A DNA stretch of 64,000 nucleotides from Rhodospirillales bacterium (GTDB taxonomy: Bacteria > Pseudomonadota > Alphaproteobacteria > Rhodospirillales > Defluviicoccaceae). The DNA lies in assembly GCA_016793925.1 (NCBI GenBank), contig JAEULH010000026.1, positions 1 to 64,000 on the forward strand. The letters run 5' to 3'. Below the pieces are notes generated by a model. It was not told the DNA's origin. It was given only the letters and a program-made list of their open reading frames with translations, and searched no databases. Of this stretch, positions 1-13,574 are shown piece after piece; positions within the stretch are counted from its first letter, which is position 1; each line of letters starts with the position of its first letter. Both the position numbers and the translations under genes were made by a program.

Positions 1-474
1 CACTCACACTTACTCACCATCCTCAAGCCAACTCAAAAGCTCAAGAACATGCAAACAACAGTCCTACACGCACCAAACAAGCACACGCAAAACCGCCGCC
101 TACACATCCCTTCCTAAACCATCCAACAATGTCAAAGAACAAAAGCATCCCGTCGGCGGAGCGACTCTGCCTACCGCCGGCGCGGGAAGCAGGGGTATAC
201 GGATCCGCAGGTAGCCTGTCAATCAGAATCGCCGGAAAAAAGAAGCGTGGCGACAGGGCGGCCGTCTCGCGGCGGGTGGGACGCGCCGGCCGCACCGGGC
301 CGACATTGCGTCGGCTCGCCGAGAAAATGCGGCCCATTCCAGCACGTCCGGTCCCCGGCGAGCGGCATCCACCGGAACGGCTTCTTCGGCCTTGACACCA
401 CCATATCATGTGGCACTCTTTGGCCAGAGTGGTGAGCCCCTTTCGAAATACAACCTTCCATAGCAAGAGTAGCC
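1..474. other. Left-edge non-coding region, upstream of the M23 peptidase
   Basis: No credible gene is seen here. The first ~125 bases are strikingly poor in G on the plus strand (about ten G) and rich in C and A, unlike everything that follows. That skew suits an unstructured C-rich transcript such as a Rho-utilisation site for a gene ending left of the window. A perfect -35-like TTGACA lies at 392-397 but has no convincing -10 at normal spacing. A 6-bp hairpin (CACTCT/AGAGTG) lies at about 414-431. Confidence 0.4.
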
Positions 475-2064
475 GTGTCGCCTCCCCGCCTCTCCAAGCG
501 CCCTGCCAGCGGTCGCGTCATCGTTCCCTGGGCGCTGACATTGGCCGCAGCCTTGACCTGCTTCGGCGGCTCGCTGGGCGCCGTACTCGACCCGCAGCCG
601 ACGGACGGCGGCGACAGCGCCTTCGCAGCCGGCACGCGCGAGACAGCTCAGAACGCCGCCTACGCGCGCTCGCCGGACAAGAGCGCATACGAGCCGATCC
701 TCGTCGCCCTGGCGTCGCCCGCCGGCGCACAGCCGCGGCCGGAGGCGCCCGGCACGACGGCGGCGCCCCCCGGCGGCGGCGCCGCCCCGCCATCGATTGC
801 GGCGAAGGCGAGCGGACGGGCCGACCCGGTCGCCGGTCCGGGCTCGGATGCCGGTCGGGTTTCGGCGCCCGGGAGCGAAGAAAGCAGCGAAGACAGCGAA
901 GACGCGCTGCCCGCGGCCGTGGCCGGCATCGAGGAACGCCTGATCACGATCGAGCGTGGCGACACCCTGTCGGGAGCCCTCCATGCTGCCGGCGTTCCCA
1001 CGCCCGACGCGCAGGCCGCTCTCGACGCCCTGCGCCCGGTCTTCGACCCGCGCAACCTGCGCGTCGGCGAAGCGGTCACCGTCGCGGTGGCCGCCGCCGC
1101 GGACGAAGAGGCTCAGGGCCGCCTAATCAAACTGGCCGTCGCCCTCGACTCCCGCCGCAGAGCGGTTGTCACCCGGGGCGCCGACGACGGTTTCACGGTG
1201 TCGATCCAGGATCTCGCGACGGTTCGGACGCCGGTTCGCGCCGACGGGGTTATTGCTTCGAGCCTCTACGCCGCGGCGGCCCGCGCCGGCGTTCCGGATG
1301 CCATCGTCAGCGAGATGATCCGCGCGTTCTCGTACGAGATCGATTTTCAGCGGGACCTGCGCAGCGGAGACCGCTTCAGCGTGATGTACGAACAGGTCGG
1401 TGGCGCCGACGGCGCCGTCCTCGACGCCGGAGCGTTGATCTACGCCAGCATGTCGGTCGACGGCGAGGAGCACATCCTCTACCGGCACGTCGGCTCGGAC
1501 GGCGCGGCCGACTATTACGGACCTGACGGCAGCGGCGTGCGGACGGCCCTGCTGCGCACGCCCGTGAACGGCGCGCGGCTGTCGTCCGGCTACGGCATGC
1601 GCCGCCACCCCGTGCTCGGCTACAGCCGGATGCATCGCGGCATCGACTTCGCCGCGCCCATCGGCACCCCGGTCTACGCCGCCGGCGCCGGGCACATCAG
1701 CGCTATCGGCCGCAACCGCGGCTACGGCAATTATATCCAGATCGAGCACAGGGGCGGCTACGCAACGGCCTACGGCCATCTCAGCCGTTTCGCCGCCGGC
1801 CTGCAGCGCGGCAGCGCGGTGAAGCAGGGCGAGGTCATCGGCTACGTCGGCAACACCGGCCTGTCGACCGGGGCGCACCTGCACTACGAAATCCTCGTCA
1901 ACGGCCAGCAGGTGGACCCGCTCGATGTCAAGGGCGTGCGCGAGGCTCACCTCGACGACGACGAGATGGCGAAGTTCGCCCTGACCAAGGCGGCCATCGA
2001 CAGGCGTTACGCGCAGCTCGGCAGCCCTGGCCCTGTCGCGAGCGTCGCGGCGCGGGACCGCTAA
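475..2064 (+). CDS. M23 family metallopeptidase (OapA/LytM type)
   Basis: This 529-residue protein is a predicted envelope zinc endopeptidase that would cut peptidoglycan cross-bridges. A hydrophobic segment at about residues 12-28 is a signal anchor, followed by a long Ala/Gly/Pro/Glu-rich linker. An OapA/LysM-like region lies at about 155-200 (ERGDTLSGAL). The C-terminal M23 domain spans about 360-490 and keeps the zinc and catalytic residues: H387 and D391 (HRGID), H435 (YGHL), and H468 and H470 (HLH). The start is a GTG chosen because the hydrophobic segment follows directly. The gene converges on clpB. The family assignment is secure; substrate and partners are inferred. Confidence 0.9.
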   Translation: MSPPRLSKRPASGRVIVPWALTLAAALTCFGGSLGAVLDPQPTDGGDSAFAAGTRETAQNAAYARSPDKSAYEPILVALASPAGAQPRPEAPGTTAAPPGGGAAPPSIAAKASGRADPVAGPGSDAGRVSAPGSEESSEDSEDALPAAVAGIEERLITIERGDTLSGALHAAGVPTPDAQAALDALRPVFDPRNLRVGEAVTVAVAAAADEEAQGRLIKLAVALDSRRRAVVTRGADDGFTVSIQDLATVRTPVRADGVIASSLYAAAARAGVPDAIVSEMIRAFSYEIDFQRDLRSGDRFSVMYEQVGGADGAVLDAGALIYASMSVDGEEHILYRHVGSDGAADYYGPDGSGVRTALLRTPVNGARLSSGYGMRRHPVLGYSRMHRGIDFAAPIGTPVYAAGAGHISAIGRNRGYGNYIQIEHRGGYATAYGHLSRFAAGLQRGSAVKQGEVIGYVGNTGLSTGAHLHYEILVNGQQVDPLDVKGVREAHLDDDEMAKFALTKAAIDRRYAQLGSPGPVASVAARDR

Positions 2065-2164
2065 CGCCGGTCCCCACGTCCCGGTGCCGCGAGCGGATGC
2101 GGTCTCGGCGGCGCCGCCCGGGCTGCGCCGCCGCCGTCCTCCGGTTCAGGCCGGCTCTGGCAGT

Positions 2165-4756
<2,592 letters not shown>

Positions 4757-4842
4757 TGGTTGTTCGCCCCTTTTGCGACGGAGCCCGGCGCCCCTTGGCA
4801 AGGCAGCGCAAGACCCCTCAATGAGTAGAGGTATCGATAGCT

Positions 4843-4872
4843 ATATGGACTGTCGCCGCGTGGGTCCGCAAC
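4843..4872 (-). promoter_or_regulatory. Possible heat-shock-type promoter of clpB
   Basis: On the minus strand GTTGCGG (4866-4872) and GTCCATAT (4843-4850) are separated by 15 bases. This loosely resembles the sigma-32 pattern CTTGAAA / CCCCATnT, and it lies about 90 bases before the clpB ATG. The -35 match is poor, so it rests mainly on clpB usually being a heat-shock gene. Confidence 0.2.
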
Positions 4873-4946
4873 CGGTCGAGGTGGCGGGTGAAAAAGCCAA
4901 GGCTTCAGAATTGGGCGGTTTGGCCGCTGCTGAAAAATCTGACGCG

Positions 4947-5939
4947 TTACGAATGGGTGGGGCGTCTTCGCACATGCGTTTCAGCGAACCTCTTCGGCCT
5001 CAAGCCACTCGTCGTCGCTACGGCTATGGTTGGGCGCTTGTCCTTGAATTCAGCCGCCAGCTTCTTCAACCGCTTGTCTTTAAGGTGAGCGTATAGATAC
5101 CGCTCGGCATGCGCCGCGAGGCAGCGATTAAGATGCATCACATGGTCGCGCTCGATGGCAAATCTAATTGGCGCTTCTTCCCATGATAGCCGAAGAAGAA
5201 ATCTTGGTGACAGGGGAAATATAACTTTTGCGGTCCTATCATAGAATCCATGGTGTCCATCCTTCCGGTTGGCAGTCCATGGATCATTCAGACAAACAAC
5301 CGGACTGTCAGAGGTAATGAAAAAACCATGGCGTGATTTCACGATCGACCAATTCATGTCAAACAAAAGAGGCGCAATCTTGTCAGAAGCAGCCAATACG
5401 TCTAGGGTTAACTCCTTTGGAACTTCTACGATAAAATCGCTGGAGTCGATCATATTTCTTTGAATATAATCCTTTTGTATTTGCGTCAAATGGCCTCGAT
5501 GTTTCCCGAAACCATTTACAAACTCTTCAAACTGTTCCTCATTTTTCGCACAAACATAGCTGCGTAACTGATGCAAGTGACTTGCAAACTCCGCCCTCAT
5601 TCGCCGTATCCCAGGCGTGCGCACGTGCATTAACGCAAGAAAGTTTGCAAAATCAGCCCGCCCCTGCGTTTTCTCCGGCACATGTTCCTGTAAAATCTCT
5701 TCGTAAACAGGTGAAGCCTTGCTTTCAACACTGGACAAAAAATCTTCTATTCTCGTGTCCATTGTTCCATCTATGCCGAGGAAGGAATAAAAATGGTTCT
5801 CCACGCCGGTTTGCTCCGGTGTAGCGGAACGCACTTGGCCGTTCAGGGCATCATAGGTCCAAACTTGGCCCCTCGGTTCCGATCCTGTAAAGTGTTGCAA
5901 ATGCATCCGCGGGACGAAGTGCTGGCGCTTTCGTGTCAC
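4947..5939 (-). CDS. DUF4238 domain-containing protein, low-GC gene
   Basis: The product of 330 residues opens with TRKRQHFVPRMHLQHF, the N-terminal signature of DUF4238, a family of unknown biochemical role found sporadically in bacteria. I see no signal peptide or membrane segment. The start is a GTG at 5939 because GGAGGG lies nine bases upstream and the family motif follows at once; the frame is open 52 codons further but that part is unlike the family. Base composition is visibly lower in GC than both neighbours, with many AT-rich codons, which suggests horizontal transfer. It sits alone between clpB and the fumarase operon. A defence role is possible but not shown. Confidence 0.8.
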   Translation of the reverse strand: MTRKRQHFVPRMHLQHFTGSEPRGQVWTYDALNGQVRSATPEQTGVENHFYSFLGIDGTMDTRIEDFLSSVESKASPVYEEILQEHVPEKTQGRADFANFLALMHVRTPGIRRMRAEFASHLHQLRSYVCAKNEEQFEEFVNGFGKHRGHLTQIQKDYIQRNMIDSSDFIVEVPKELTLDVLAASDKIAPLLFDMNWSIVKSRHGFFITSDSPVVCLNDPWTANRKDGHHGFYDRTAKVIFPLSPRFLLRLSWEEAPIRFAIERDHVMHLNRCLAAHAERYLYAHLKDKRLKKLAAEFKDKRPTIAVATTSGLRPKRFAETHVRRRPTHS

Positions 5940-6366
5940 CGCTAGTAACCCTCCGTCGATGTTTAAATAGCCTCGATCATATGCAGCTCGGGTGCGCACT
6001 TTTCCCGTGCCGCTACAGTAGAGAGAGTTCATGCGCTCGCTCGCCCAAAACTTCAACTCCAGATCTATCCGCGGCTCCCGGCGAGACGAGAGCATTGGTT
6101 GTCACGTCGGCGGCGACAGCGATTTCGTGCCAATCTTCGGCTCTCGCTTCGAAGCAGACAGCGGATGCCGGTGTGCTTAAAGGCACTCAGCGCCAGTCCA
6201 GTAGCGGCGGGCTTTGCCTGCCTCCGGGCCACCGATGGGCGGCGGCTCCAAAGCGCATCGGGGCCGCGCGCGGGATGGCCAAGCGGCGCGCAACCCGATA
6301 GTCTCAGAAGCGCAGAAGTCGCGAACGACGGGACGCTACAGACGGATACGGGGCGAGGGCGCAGGG
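5940..6366. other. Intergenic region between DUF4238 and fumarase genes
   Basis: This divergent spacer must carry promoters for both flanking genes. Composition changes from AT-richer on the left to GC-rich on the right. The frame of fumarase is open through the right half, but those residues do not resemble the family. I see no RNA gene, clear operator or terminator. Confidence 0.4.
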
Positions 6367-7997
<1,631 letters not shown>

Positions 7998-8001
<4 letters not shown>

Positions 8002-8678
8002 CCGCCGCCGCCGCGCCGCCGGTTCTTATCGACGGCCCCGCGAGCGCCGGCACGACGTGCGTGCTCGCCCACGGGGCAGGCGCGGCGATGGACAGCCCGT
8101 TCATGGTCTTCTTCGCCCAAGGGCTCGCCGCGGGCGGCGTGCGCGTTGTGCGGTTCGAGTTTCCCTACATGGCCGAGCGGCGGCGGACGGGCCGGCGTCG
8201 TCCGCCCGATCGCACGGCCGTGCTGCTGGAGGCGTGGCGGACGGCGGTCGCCGATCTGGATCCGCACCGCACCGTCGTCGGCGGCAAGTCGCTGGGCGGG
8301 CGGATGGCCAGCATGATCGCCGACGAAATCGGCGCGCGGGGGTTCGTCTGCCTCGGCTATCCGTTTCATCCGCCGAACGCGCCGGAGAAGACCCGGATCG
8401 ACCACCTCCGCGACCTCCGCACCCGTGCGCTGTTCCTGCAAGGCGCGCGCGATGTCTTCGGCGGCCGCGATGAGGTGGACCGCTACCCGCTTTCGCCGGC
8501 GATCCGCGTCCACTGGCTCGCGGACGGCGACCACAGCTTCAGGCCGCGCCGCGCCTCCGGCCGCAGCGAGCGGGAGAACCTGGATGAGGCGCTGGCCGCC
8601 GCCACGGCTTTCATCGGCGCGCTCGGTCGCGACCGCGAAGCGCCGGGCGACAAACCCGTACGGGAGGATCGGTCATGA
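7998..8678 (+). CDS. Alpha/beta hydrolase, KANL3/Tex30-like
   Basis: The 226-residue product has an alpha/beta-hydrolase fold close to the KANL3/Tex30 and dienelactone-hydrolase group. The oxyanion strand VLAHGAGA is near the start, the nucleophile elbow is GGKSLGGR (Ser), an Asp is in the [11 protein letters not shown] segment and a His in DGDHSF completes the triad. The likely start is a TTG whose last two bases overlap the fumarase stop (TTGA), typical of translational coupling; later starts would cut the first strand. Its own stop overlaps the fumC ATG. The substrate is unknown. Confidence 0.8.
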
Positions 8679-10090
8679 CCAGCGAACGGAACGTCCGCGT
8701 CGAAAGCGACTCGATGGGCGCGATCGAGGTGCCGGCGGACCGCTACTGGGGAGCGCAGACCCAGCGGTCCTACGAGAATTTCCGCATCGGCGGCGAGCGC
8801 ATGCCGATCGCCCTCGTCCATGCGCTTGGCATCCAGAAGAAGGCGGCGGCGCTGGCCAATATGTCCTTGGGCGTGCTGGACCGCGAGATCGGCGAAGCGA
8901 TCGTCGCCGCCGCCGACGAGGTCATTTCAGGCGATCGCGACGAGGACTTCCCGCTGGTCGTCTGGCAGACCGGATCGGGCACCCAGAGCAACATGAACGC
9001 CAACGAGGTCATCGCCAACCGGGCGATCGAGATGCTCGGCGGGACCATCGGGACCAAGGCGCCGGTGCACCCCAACGACCACGTCAATCGCTCGCAATCG
9101 TCGAACGACAGCTTTCCGACGGCGATGCACATCGCCGCCGTGCTGGCCTTCAACACCCGGTTGTTGCCGTCGCTTCACGCCCTGCAGTCGGCTCTGGACG
9201 CCAAGGCACGGGCCTTCGCCGACATCATCAAGATCGGCCGAACCCACACGCAGGACGCGACGCCCCTGAGCCTGGGCCAGGAGTTCACCGGCTACGCCGC
9301 GCAGGTCGGCTACGGGATCGAGCGCGTCGAGGCCGCCCTGCCACAGCTTCTCCGCCTGGCCCAGGGCGGCACGGCCGTCGGCACCGGACTGAACGCGCCG
9401 GAAGGCTTCGCCGAAGCCTTCGCCGCGGAGGTGGCGCGGATCACGGGCTACGACTTCGTCACGGCGCCGAACAAGTTCGAGGCGCTGGCCGCACACGACG
9501 CGCTCGTTGCCGGCTCCGGCGTTCTGAATGTGCTCGCCGTTTCGCTGAACAAGATCGCCAACGACATCCGCTTCCTCGGCTCGGGCCCGCGCAGCGGCCT
9601 CGGCGAGCTGATCCTGCCGGCGAACGAGCCCGGCTCGTCGATCATGCCGGGAAAGGTCAACCCGACCCAGTGCGAGGCCCTGACCCAGGTCTGCGCCCAG
9701 GTGATGGGCAACCACGTGACCGTCACCATCGCCGGCGCCACAGGACACTTCGAGCTCAACGTCTTCAAGCCGGTGATCATCTACAACGTGCTGCAGTCGA
9801 CGACGCTCCTCGCCGACGCCTGCCGCAGCTTCACCGACAATTGCGTCGCCGGCATCGAGGCCGACCGGGAGCGGATCGGCGAGCTGATGAACCGCTCGCT
9901 GATGCTGGTCACCGCGCTCAATCCGCACATCGGCTACGACAATGCGGCGAAGATCGCCAAGACCGCGTTCGCCGAGGGCAAGACCCTGAAGGAGGCGGCG
10001 GTGGCGTCGGGCCTTCTCAGCGGCGAGCAGTTCGACGCCTGGATCGACCCGCGGGCGATGATCGGACCGACGCCGCGCCAGCCGCAATGA
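8675..10090 (+). CDS. fumC: Class II fumarate hydratase
   Basis: This is the iron-free, oxygen-stable fumarase of 471 residues, active as a tetramer in the cytosol. It carries the superfamily signature [15 protein letters not shown] in the catalytic SS loop, the substrate-binding [11 protein letters not shown] segment and the GSGTQSNMN loop. Length is normal. The ATG overlaps the preceding stop (ATGA). Having the cluster-containing and cluster-free enzymes in one operon gives fumarase activity under both reducing and oxidising or iron-poor conditions; that interpretation is inferred. Confidence 0.97.
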   Translation: MTSERNVRVESDSMGAIEVPADRYWGAQTQRSYENFRIGGERMPIALVHALGIQKKAAALANMSLGVLDREIGEAIVAAADEVISGDRDEDFPLVVWQTGSGTQSNMNANEVIANRAIEMLGGTIGTKAPVHPNDHVNRSQSSNDSFPTAMHIAAVLAFNTRLLPSLHALQSALDAKARAFADIIKIGRTHTQDATPLSLGQEFTGYAAQVGYGIERVEAALPQLLRLAQGGTAVGTGLNAPEGFAEAFAAEVARITGYDFVTAPNKFEALAAHDALVAGSGVLNVLAVSLNKIANDIRFLGSGPRSGLGELILPANEPGSSIMPGKVNPTQCEALTQVCAQVMGNHVTVTIAGATGHFELNVFKPVIIYNVLQSTTLLADACRSFTDNCVAGIEADRERIGELMNRSLMLVTALNPHIGYDNAAKIAKTAFAEGKTLKEAAVASGLLSGEQFDAWIDPRAMIGPTPRQPQ

Positions 10091-10121
10091 GCCGGCCGAC
10101 GCCGGTCCGGGTCGCTGCCAA

Positions 10122-10748
10122 ATGGCGGTAGACGGATCGACCCTGGCGGCGTTCGCACTTGTGGCCTTCGCCATCGTGATCTCGCCGGGGCCGGACACCT
10201 TTCTCATCCTGCGCTCGGCCATGACCGCACCGAAAGCCGGCTATGCCGCGGTGCTCGGGGTCCAGCTGGGCCTGCTGGTTCATACGGCGTTCGCCGTCTT
10301 CGGCCTTTCGCTGCTGATCGCCCGCTCGCCGCTCCTGTTCAACGCACTTGCGGTCTGCGGTGCGGCCTATCTGGCCTGGCTCGGGATTCAGGGTCTGCGC
10401 CACGGATCCGTCGTCATCGCCGACGGCGCGGCGGCGCGGCTAACTCCGGCCCGCGCCTGCCGCGACGCCATGCTGACCAACCTCCTCAATCCGAAGGTGC
10501 TGGTCCTGTTCCTGGCGCTCTATCCGAACTTCGTCGCCACCGAGCGCGGCCATGTCCCCGCTCAGCTGATGACGTTGTCGGCGGCGTTGATTGCGATCAA
10601 TCTCGCCTGGCAGGCGCCGATTGCCTGGGCCGCCAGCTATGCGCGCGCATGGCTGACGCGTCCGCGAGTGCGGAGTGCGGTGACGCGCACGGCCTCGATC
10701 GCGCTCATCACCTTCGCCGCGTTGTTGTTGTACGATCACTTTCGCTGA
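10122..10748 (+). CDS. LysE/RhtB family amino-acid exporter
   Basis: This 208-residue inner-membrane protein belongs to the LysE/RhtB translocators, which export amino acids or derivatives. It has about six hydrophobic segments and the N-terminal signature ISPGPDTFLILR typical of the family. It follows fumC by 31 bases on the same strand and may be co-transcribed. The substrate cannot be read from sequence. It converges on the small minus-strand gene at 10794. Confidence 0.9.
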   Translation: MAVDGSTLAAFALVAFAIVISPGPDTFLILRSAMTAPKAGYAAVLGVQLGLLVHTAFAVFGLSLLIARSPLLFNALAVCGAAYLAWLGIQGLRHGSVVIADGAAARLTPARACRDAMLTNLLNPKVLVLFLALYPNFVATERGHVPAQLMTLSAALIAINLAWQAPIAWAASYARAWLTRPRVRSAVTRTASIALITFAALLLYDHFR

Positions 10749-10793
10749 GGCGGCCAGCGCGAGCCTCCATGGCGCGGTCGCGCTGTCGGCGGC

Positions 10794-11030
10794 TTAAGCC
10801 GACACCTCGCGGCCCGGCGCTTCGACCAGGCGTCCCGGCCGACGGAACAGGCTTTTCCATGTCTCGAACATCTGCCGCCCCCAGGCGGCGAGATGCGCGG
10901 AGCGGATCTGCCGCCCCCGGCGAACGCACCGTTCGATGTCTTCGGTGGAGAGATCGGCGATTGTAAAGGATGAAGCCACTTCGCCCGTCCGTTCGGGCTC
11001 AACGCGGCTGAGGTCTGTGAATCCGGTCAT
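10794..11030 (-). CDS. Small conserved-type protein (78 aa), function unknown
   Basis: The start is supported by GAGGTA eight bases upstream of the ATG. The second half, RGRQIRSAHLAAWGRQMF, is an amphipathic basic helix reminiscent of the short Arg-rich proteins of the DUF1127/RSP_7527 kind common in alphaproteobacteria, with which I associate it only loosely. There is no signal peptide or membrane segment. It is divergent from the lactate permease gene and sits in the same spacer, so a regulatory link is possible but unproven. Confidence 0.6.
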   Translation of the reverse strand: MTGFTDLSRVEPERTGEVASSFTIADLSTEDIERCVRRGRQIRSAHLAAWGRQMFETWKSLFRRPGRLVEAPGREVSA

Positions 11031-11442
11031 TGGTGTTACCTCGAACTCTGGTTCAATTCACCTTTTGGCGGATCCTCCCCTCTGTTTCTTGTGCGGCGAG
11101 CCAAGCCCGCGTCTGTCAGGTTCGCCTGGAGACAAGGTAATAATCTTTCGCTACCCAATCAAGGGTTTTTGTGCAGCGCACCAAATTACAACCTGAGGGT
11201 GGTGCGCAACTGCAGCATAGAGGCGCGATGAAAAAGTCTGCTGGCTCAAAAAGCAGATGCAGCGCAAGATCGCCGGCAACAGGCGGAGCCGCTGAACTGA
11301 TAAGAGGTCGCTTACTCAGAAACCGCTACAACGGCCTGGTCTTCTGTGCTCGCACGTTTCATGACCGGGTCGCAGGACATTCGCGGCGCTGCCGAAGTCG
11401 ACATTGCTGTATCAAGGCATATAAAAACAGGAGGCAGACAAG
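11031..11442. other. Divergent spacer upstream of lactate permease
   Basis: No coding signal is seen. It holds a perfect 7-bp inverted repeat (GCGCACC at 11176-11182 and GGTGCGC at 11201-11207, 18-base loop) with TGCA flanks on both sides, which could be an operator or a leader hairpin. A strong ribosome-binding site AGGAGG lies at 11429-11434 just before the permease ATG. A TCGACA/TATAAA pair at 11398-11425 would start transcription inside that ribosome site, so I do not accept it as the promoter. Confidence 0.4.
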
Positions 11443-13116
11443 ATGGAGACGTGGACGCAGGTCTATACGCCAGTTGCAGGAGGTCTGTGGCCTTCGGCCG
11501 CGGTCGCATTCATCCCTATCGTCTTTTTCTTTGTCGCCCTCGCCGTCCTGCGCATGAAGGGATACGTGGCCGCGGTGATCACCGTCGTGCTCGCCCTTCT
11601 CGTGGCGATCGTTGCGTATGGCATGCCGCCGACGATGGCTTTGATGGCGACCTGGTACGGCTTTCTTTACGGGCTTTGGCCCATTTCCTGGATCATCGTC
11701 GCCGCCGTGTTCCTCTACAAGCTGACGGTGAAGACCGGCCAATTCGAGGTGATTCGCGCGTCGGTGGTGTCGATCACGCCCGACCAGCGCCTGCAGATGG
11801 TGCTCGTCGGCTTCTGCTTCGGCGCCTTCCTCGAAGGCGCCGCCGGTTTCGGCGCGCCGGTCGCGATTACCGCGGCGCTGCTGGTCGGGCTCGGCTTCAA
11901 TCCGCTCTACGCCGCCGGGCTTTGCCTGATCGCCAACACCGCACCGGTCGCCTTCGGTGCGCTCGGCATCCCCATCACCGTAGCCGGCAAGGTCACCGGG
12001 ACGGATCCCTTCCTCATCGGCCAGATGGCCGGACGGCAGCTCCCGTTCCTCGCGATGTTCGTGCCCTTCTGGCTGGTGCTCATCATGGACGGCGTGCGCG
12101 GCCTCAAGGAGACGTGGCCGGCGGTGCTGGTCGCCGGCGGCTCGTTCGCCGTCTGTCAGTTCTTCACCTCCAACTTCTGGGCTTACGAACTGCCCGACAT
12201 CACCTCGGCGTTGTTCAGCCTGGTGGCGCTTGCGCTGTTCTTGCGGGTGTGGCAGCCGGCCAACATGTTCTCGTTCCAGAGCGCCGGCGCGGCGGCGGCC
12301 ACGGACGTGCCGCACGGGGAGTACAGCCTCGGCCAGATCATCAAGGCCTGGTCGCCGTTCATCGTCCTGACGATCATGGTCACCATCTGGACGCTGCCGG
12401 CCTTCAAGGCCCTGTTCGACCCGGCAGCGAACGGCCCGCTGGCGGGCTGGACCCTGTCCTGGCACATCCCCGACGTCGACAACCTGGTGATCAGGGACGT
12501 GCCGATCGTCGGAAAGCCGACCCCGTATCCGGCCGTCTACAAGTTCGACATCCTGGCCGCGACCGGCACCTCCATCTTCTTTTCGGCCATCGTCTCGGCC
12601 TTCATCCTGCGCGTCGGGCCCGGCCTGTTTCTCAAAACCTTCGGTGAGACGCTGCGCGAACTGATGTGGCCGATCATCACCATCGGCCTTGTGCTCGGCT
12701 TTGCGTTCATCGCCAACTACTCGGGGATCTCGTCAACGCTCGGCCTCGCTTTCGCCGCGACCGGCGCCCTGTTCCCCTTCTTCTCGCCCTTCCTTGGCTG
12801 GCTCGGGGTCTTCCTGACCGGTTCGGACACCTCGAGCAACGCCCTGTTCGCGAACCTGCAGAACGTCACGGCCCAGCAACTCGGCATCAACCCGATCCTG
12901 ACGATCGCCGCCAACACCACCGGTGGCGTGACCGGCAAGATGATATCGCCGCAGTCGATAGCCGTGGCGTGCGCGGCGGTGGGGCTTGTCGGCAAGGAGT
13001 CGGAGTTGTTCCGCTTCACGGTCCTGCACAGCCTGTTCTTCGCCTCCGTCATCGGGGCGATCACATTCCTGCAGGCGTACTATCTGCCGAGCGTGGTGCC
13101 GATGGCCGTTCACTAG
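11443..13116 (+). CDS. lctP: L-lactate permease (LctP family)
   Basis: This 557-residue inner-membrane protein is a lactate (and possibly glycolate) proton symporter of the LctP/LldP family. About twelve or more hydrophobic helices span the sequence, and family-typical segments include [17 protein letters not shown] near residue 130 and the [11 protein letters not shown] loop near residue 465. Length is normal. AGGAGG precedes the ATG. No lactate dehydrogenase gene is adjacent, so the catabolic enzymes lie elsewhere. It fits the carboxylate-based metabolism suggested by the acetate block at 38-50 kb. Confidence 0.95.
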   Translation: METWTQVYTPVAGGLWPSAAVAFIPIVFFFVALAVLRMKGYVAAVITVVLALLVAIVAYGMPPTMALMATWYGFLYGLWPISWIIVAAVFLYKLTVKTGQFEVIRASVVSITPDQRLQMVLVGFCFGAFLEGAAGFGAPVAITAALLVGLGFNPLYAAGLCLIANTAPVAFGALGIPITVAGKVTGTDPFLIGQMAGRQLPFLAMFVPFWLVLIMDGVRGLKETWPAVLVAGGSFAVCQFFTSNFWAYELPDITSALFSLVALALFLRVWQPANMFSFQSAGAAAATDVPHGEYSLGQIIKAWSPFIVLTIMVTIWTLPAFKALFDPAANGPLAGWTLSWHIPDVDNLVIRDVPIVGKPTPYPAVYKFDILAATGTSIFFSAIVSAFILRVGPGLFLKTFGETLRELMWPIITIGLVLGFAFIANYSGISSTLGLAFAATGALFPFFSPFLGWLGVFLTGSDTSSNALFANLQNVTAQQLGINPILTIAANTTGGVTGKMISPQSIAVACAAVGLVGKESELFRFTVLHSLFFASVIGAITFLQAYYLPSVVPMAVH

Positions 13117-13135
13117 CGCCTGGGCCGGACGACGG

Positions 13136-13169
13136 AGACCGGCGGGCGCCAGGCAGCGTTCGCCGGTCT
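13136..13169 (+). terminator. Hairpin after lctP, weak terminator
   Basis: A perfect 9-bp stem, AGACCGGCG paired with CGCCGGTCT across a 16-base loop, lies 20 bases after the lctP stop. It is followed only by TT and a TTTC stretch, so termination may be partial, which would allow some read-through into the small membrane protein gene. Confidence 0.4.
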
Positions 13170-13197
13170 TGCGCTTTCTTCACAACAATGCTTGTTG

Positions 13198-13500
13198 ATG
13201 ACGATGGATGCCCCTCCCGACGCCCTCAGCCTGGACGTGATCCTGTCTTATGCCGCGCTCGGCCTGATCGTCGGGTTCGGCTACTACGCCTCCCAGCGCC
13301 TTGGTGCGCCGGCGCAGGCGGAAGCGAACGGGGGAACGCCGCAGTGGCTGACGACGGCTGTGCATCTCCTTCGCCTCGCCGCCGCGATCGCTTTTTTCGC
13401 CTGGATCGCCTCGCTGGGCGTGGTCCCGATCCTGTCCGCGTTCGCCGGGTTTCTCTGCGGGCGCGTCATCGCCTTTCGCACAGCCGGCTACGACGCCTGA
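13198..13500 (+). CDS. Small membrane protein, AtpR-like
   Basis: The ~100-residue product has three predicted transmembrane helices (about 15-32, 55-75 and 78-95) and ends in a short basic tail. The last two helices, LLRLAAAIAFFAWIASLG and the segment ending GRVIAF, resemble the AtpR subunit of N-type ATPases, but no N-ATPase genes are near, so this is only a fold-level resemblance. Several starts are possible (TTG 13192, ATG 13198, ATG 13204) and none has a strong ribosome site. It may be read through from lctP. Confidence 0.55.
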   Translation: MTMDAPPDALSLDVILSYAALGLIVGFGYYASQRLGAPAQAEANGGTPQWLTTAVHLLRLAAAIAFFAWIASLGVVPILSAFAGFLCGRVIAFRTAGYDA

Positions 13501-13574
13501 TCTGCTCAGGTAATGGGAAGCGCGGGTAACGGGTGTAATGGCCGGCCGTGCCGGGGAGGAGGTGTCGTCGTCGG

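Noticed and set aside
404-424. Sigma-54 promoter from the TGGCAC at 411
   Set aside because: The -12 element required (TTGC at fixed spacing) is missing.
5940-6095. Upstream extension of the DUF4238 protein by 52 residues
   Set aside because: The extension is unlike the family, and GGAGGG sits at correct distance from the GTG at 5939.
11398-11425. TCGACA-N16-TATAAA as the lctP promoter
   Set aside because: Transcription would start at about 11432, inside the AGGAGG ribosome site, leaving no usable leader.
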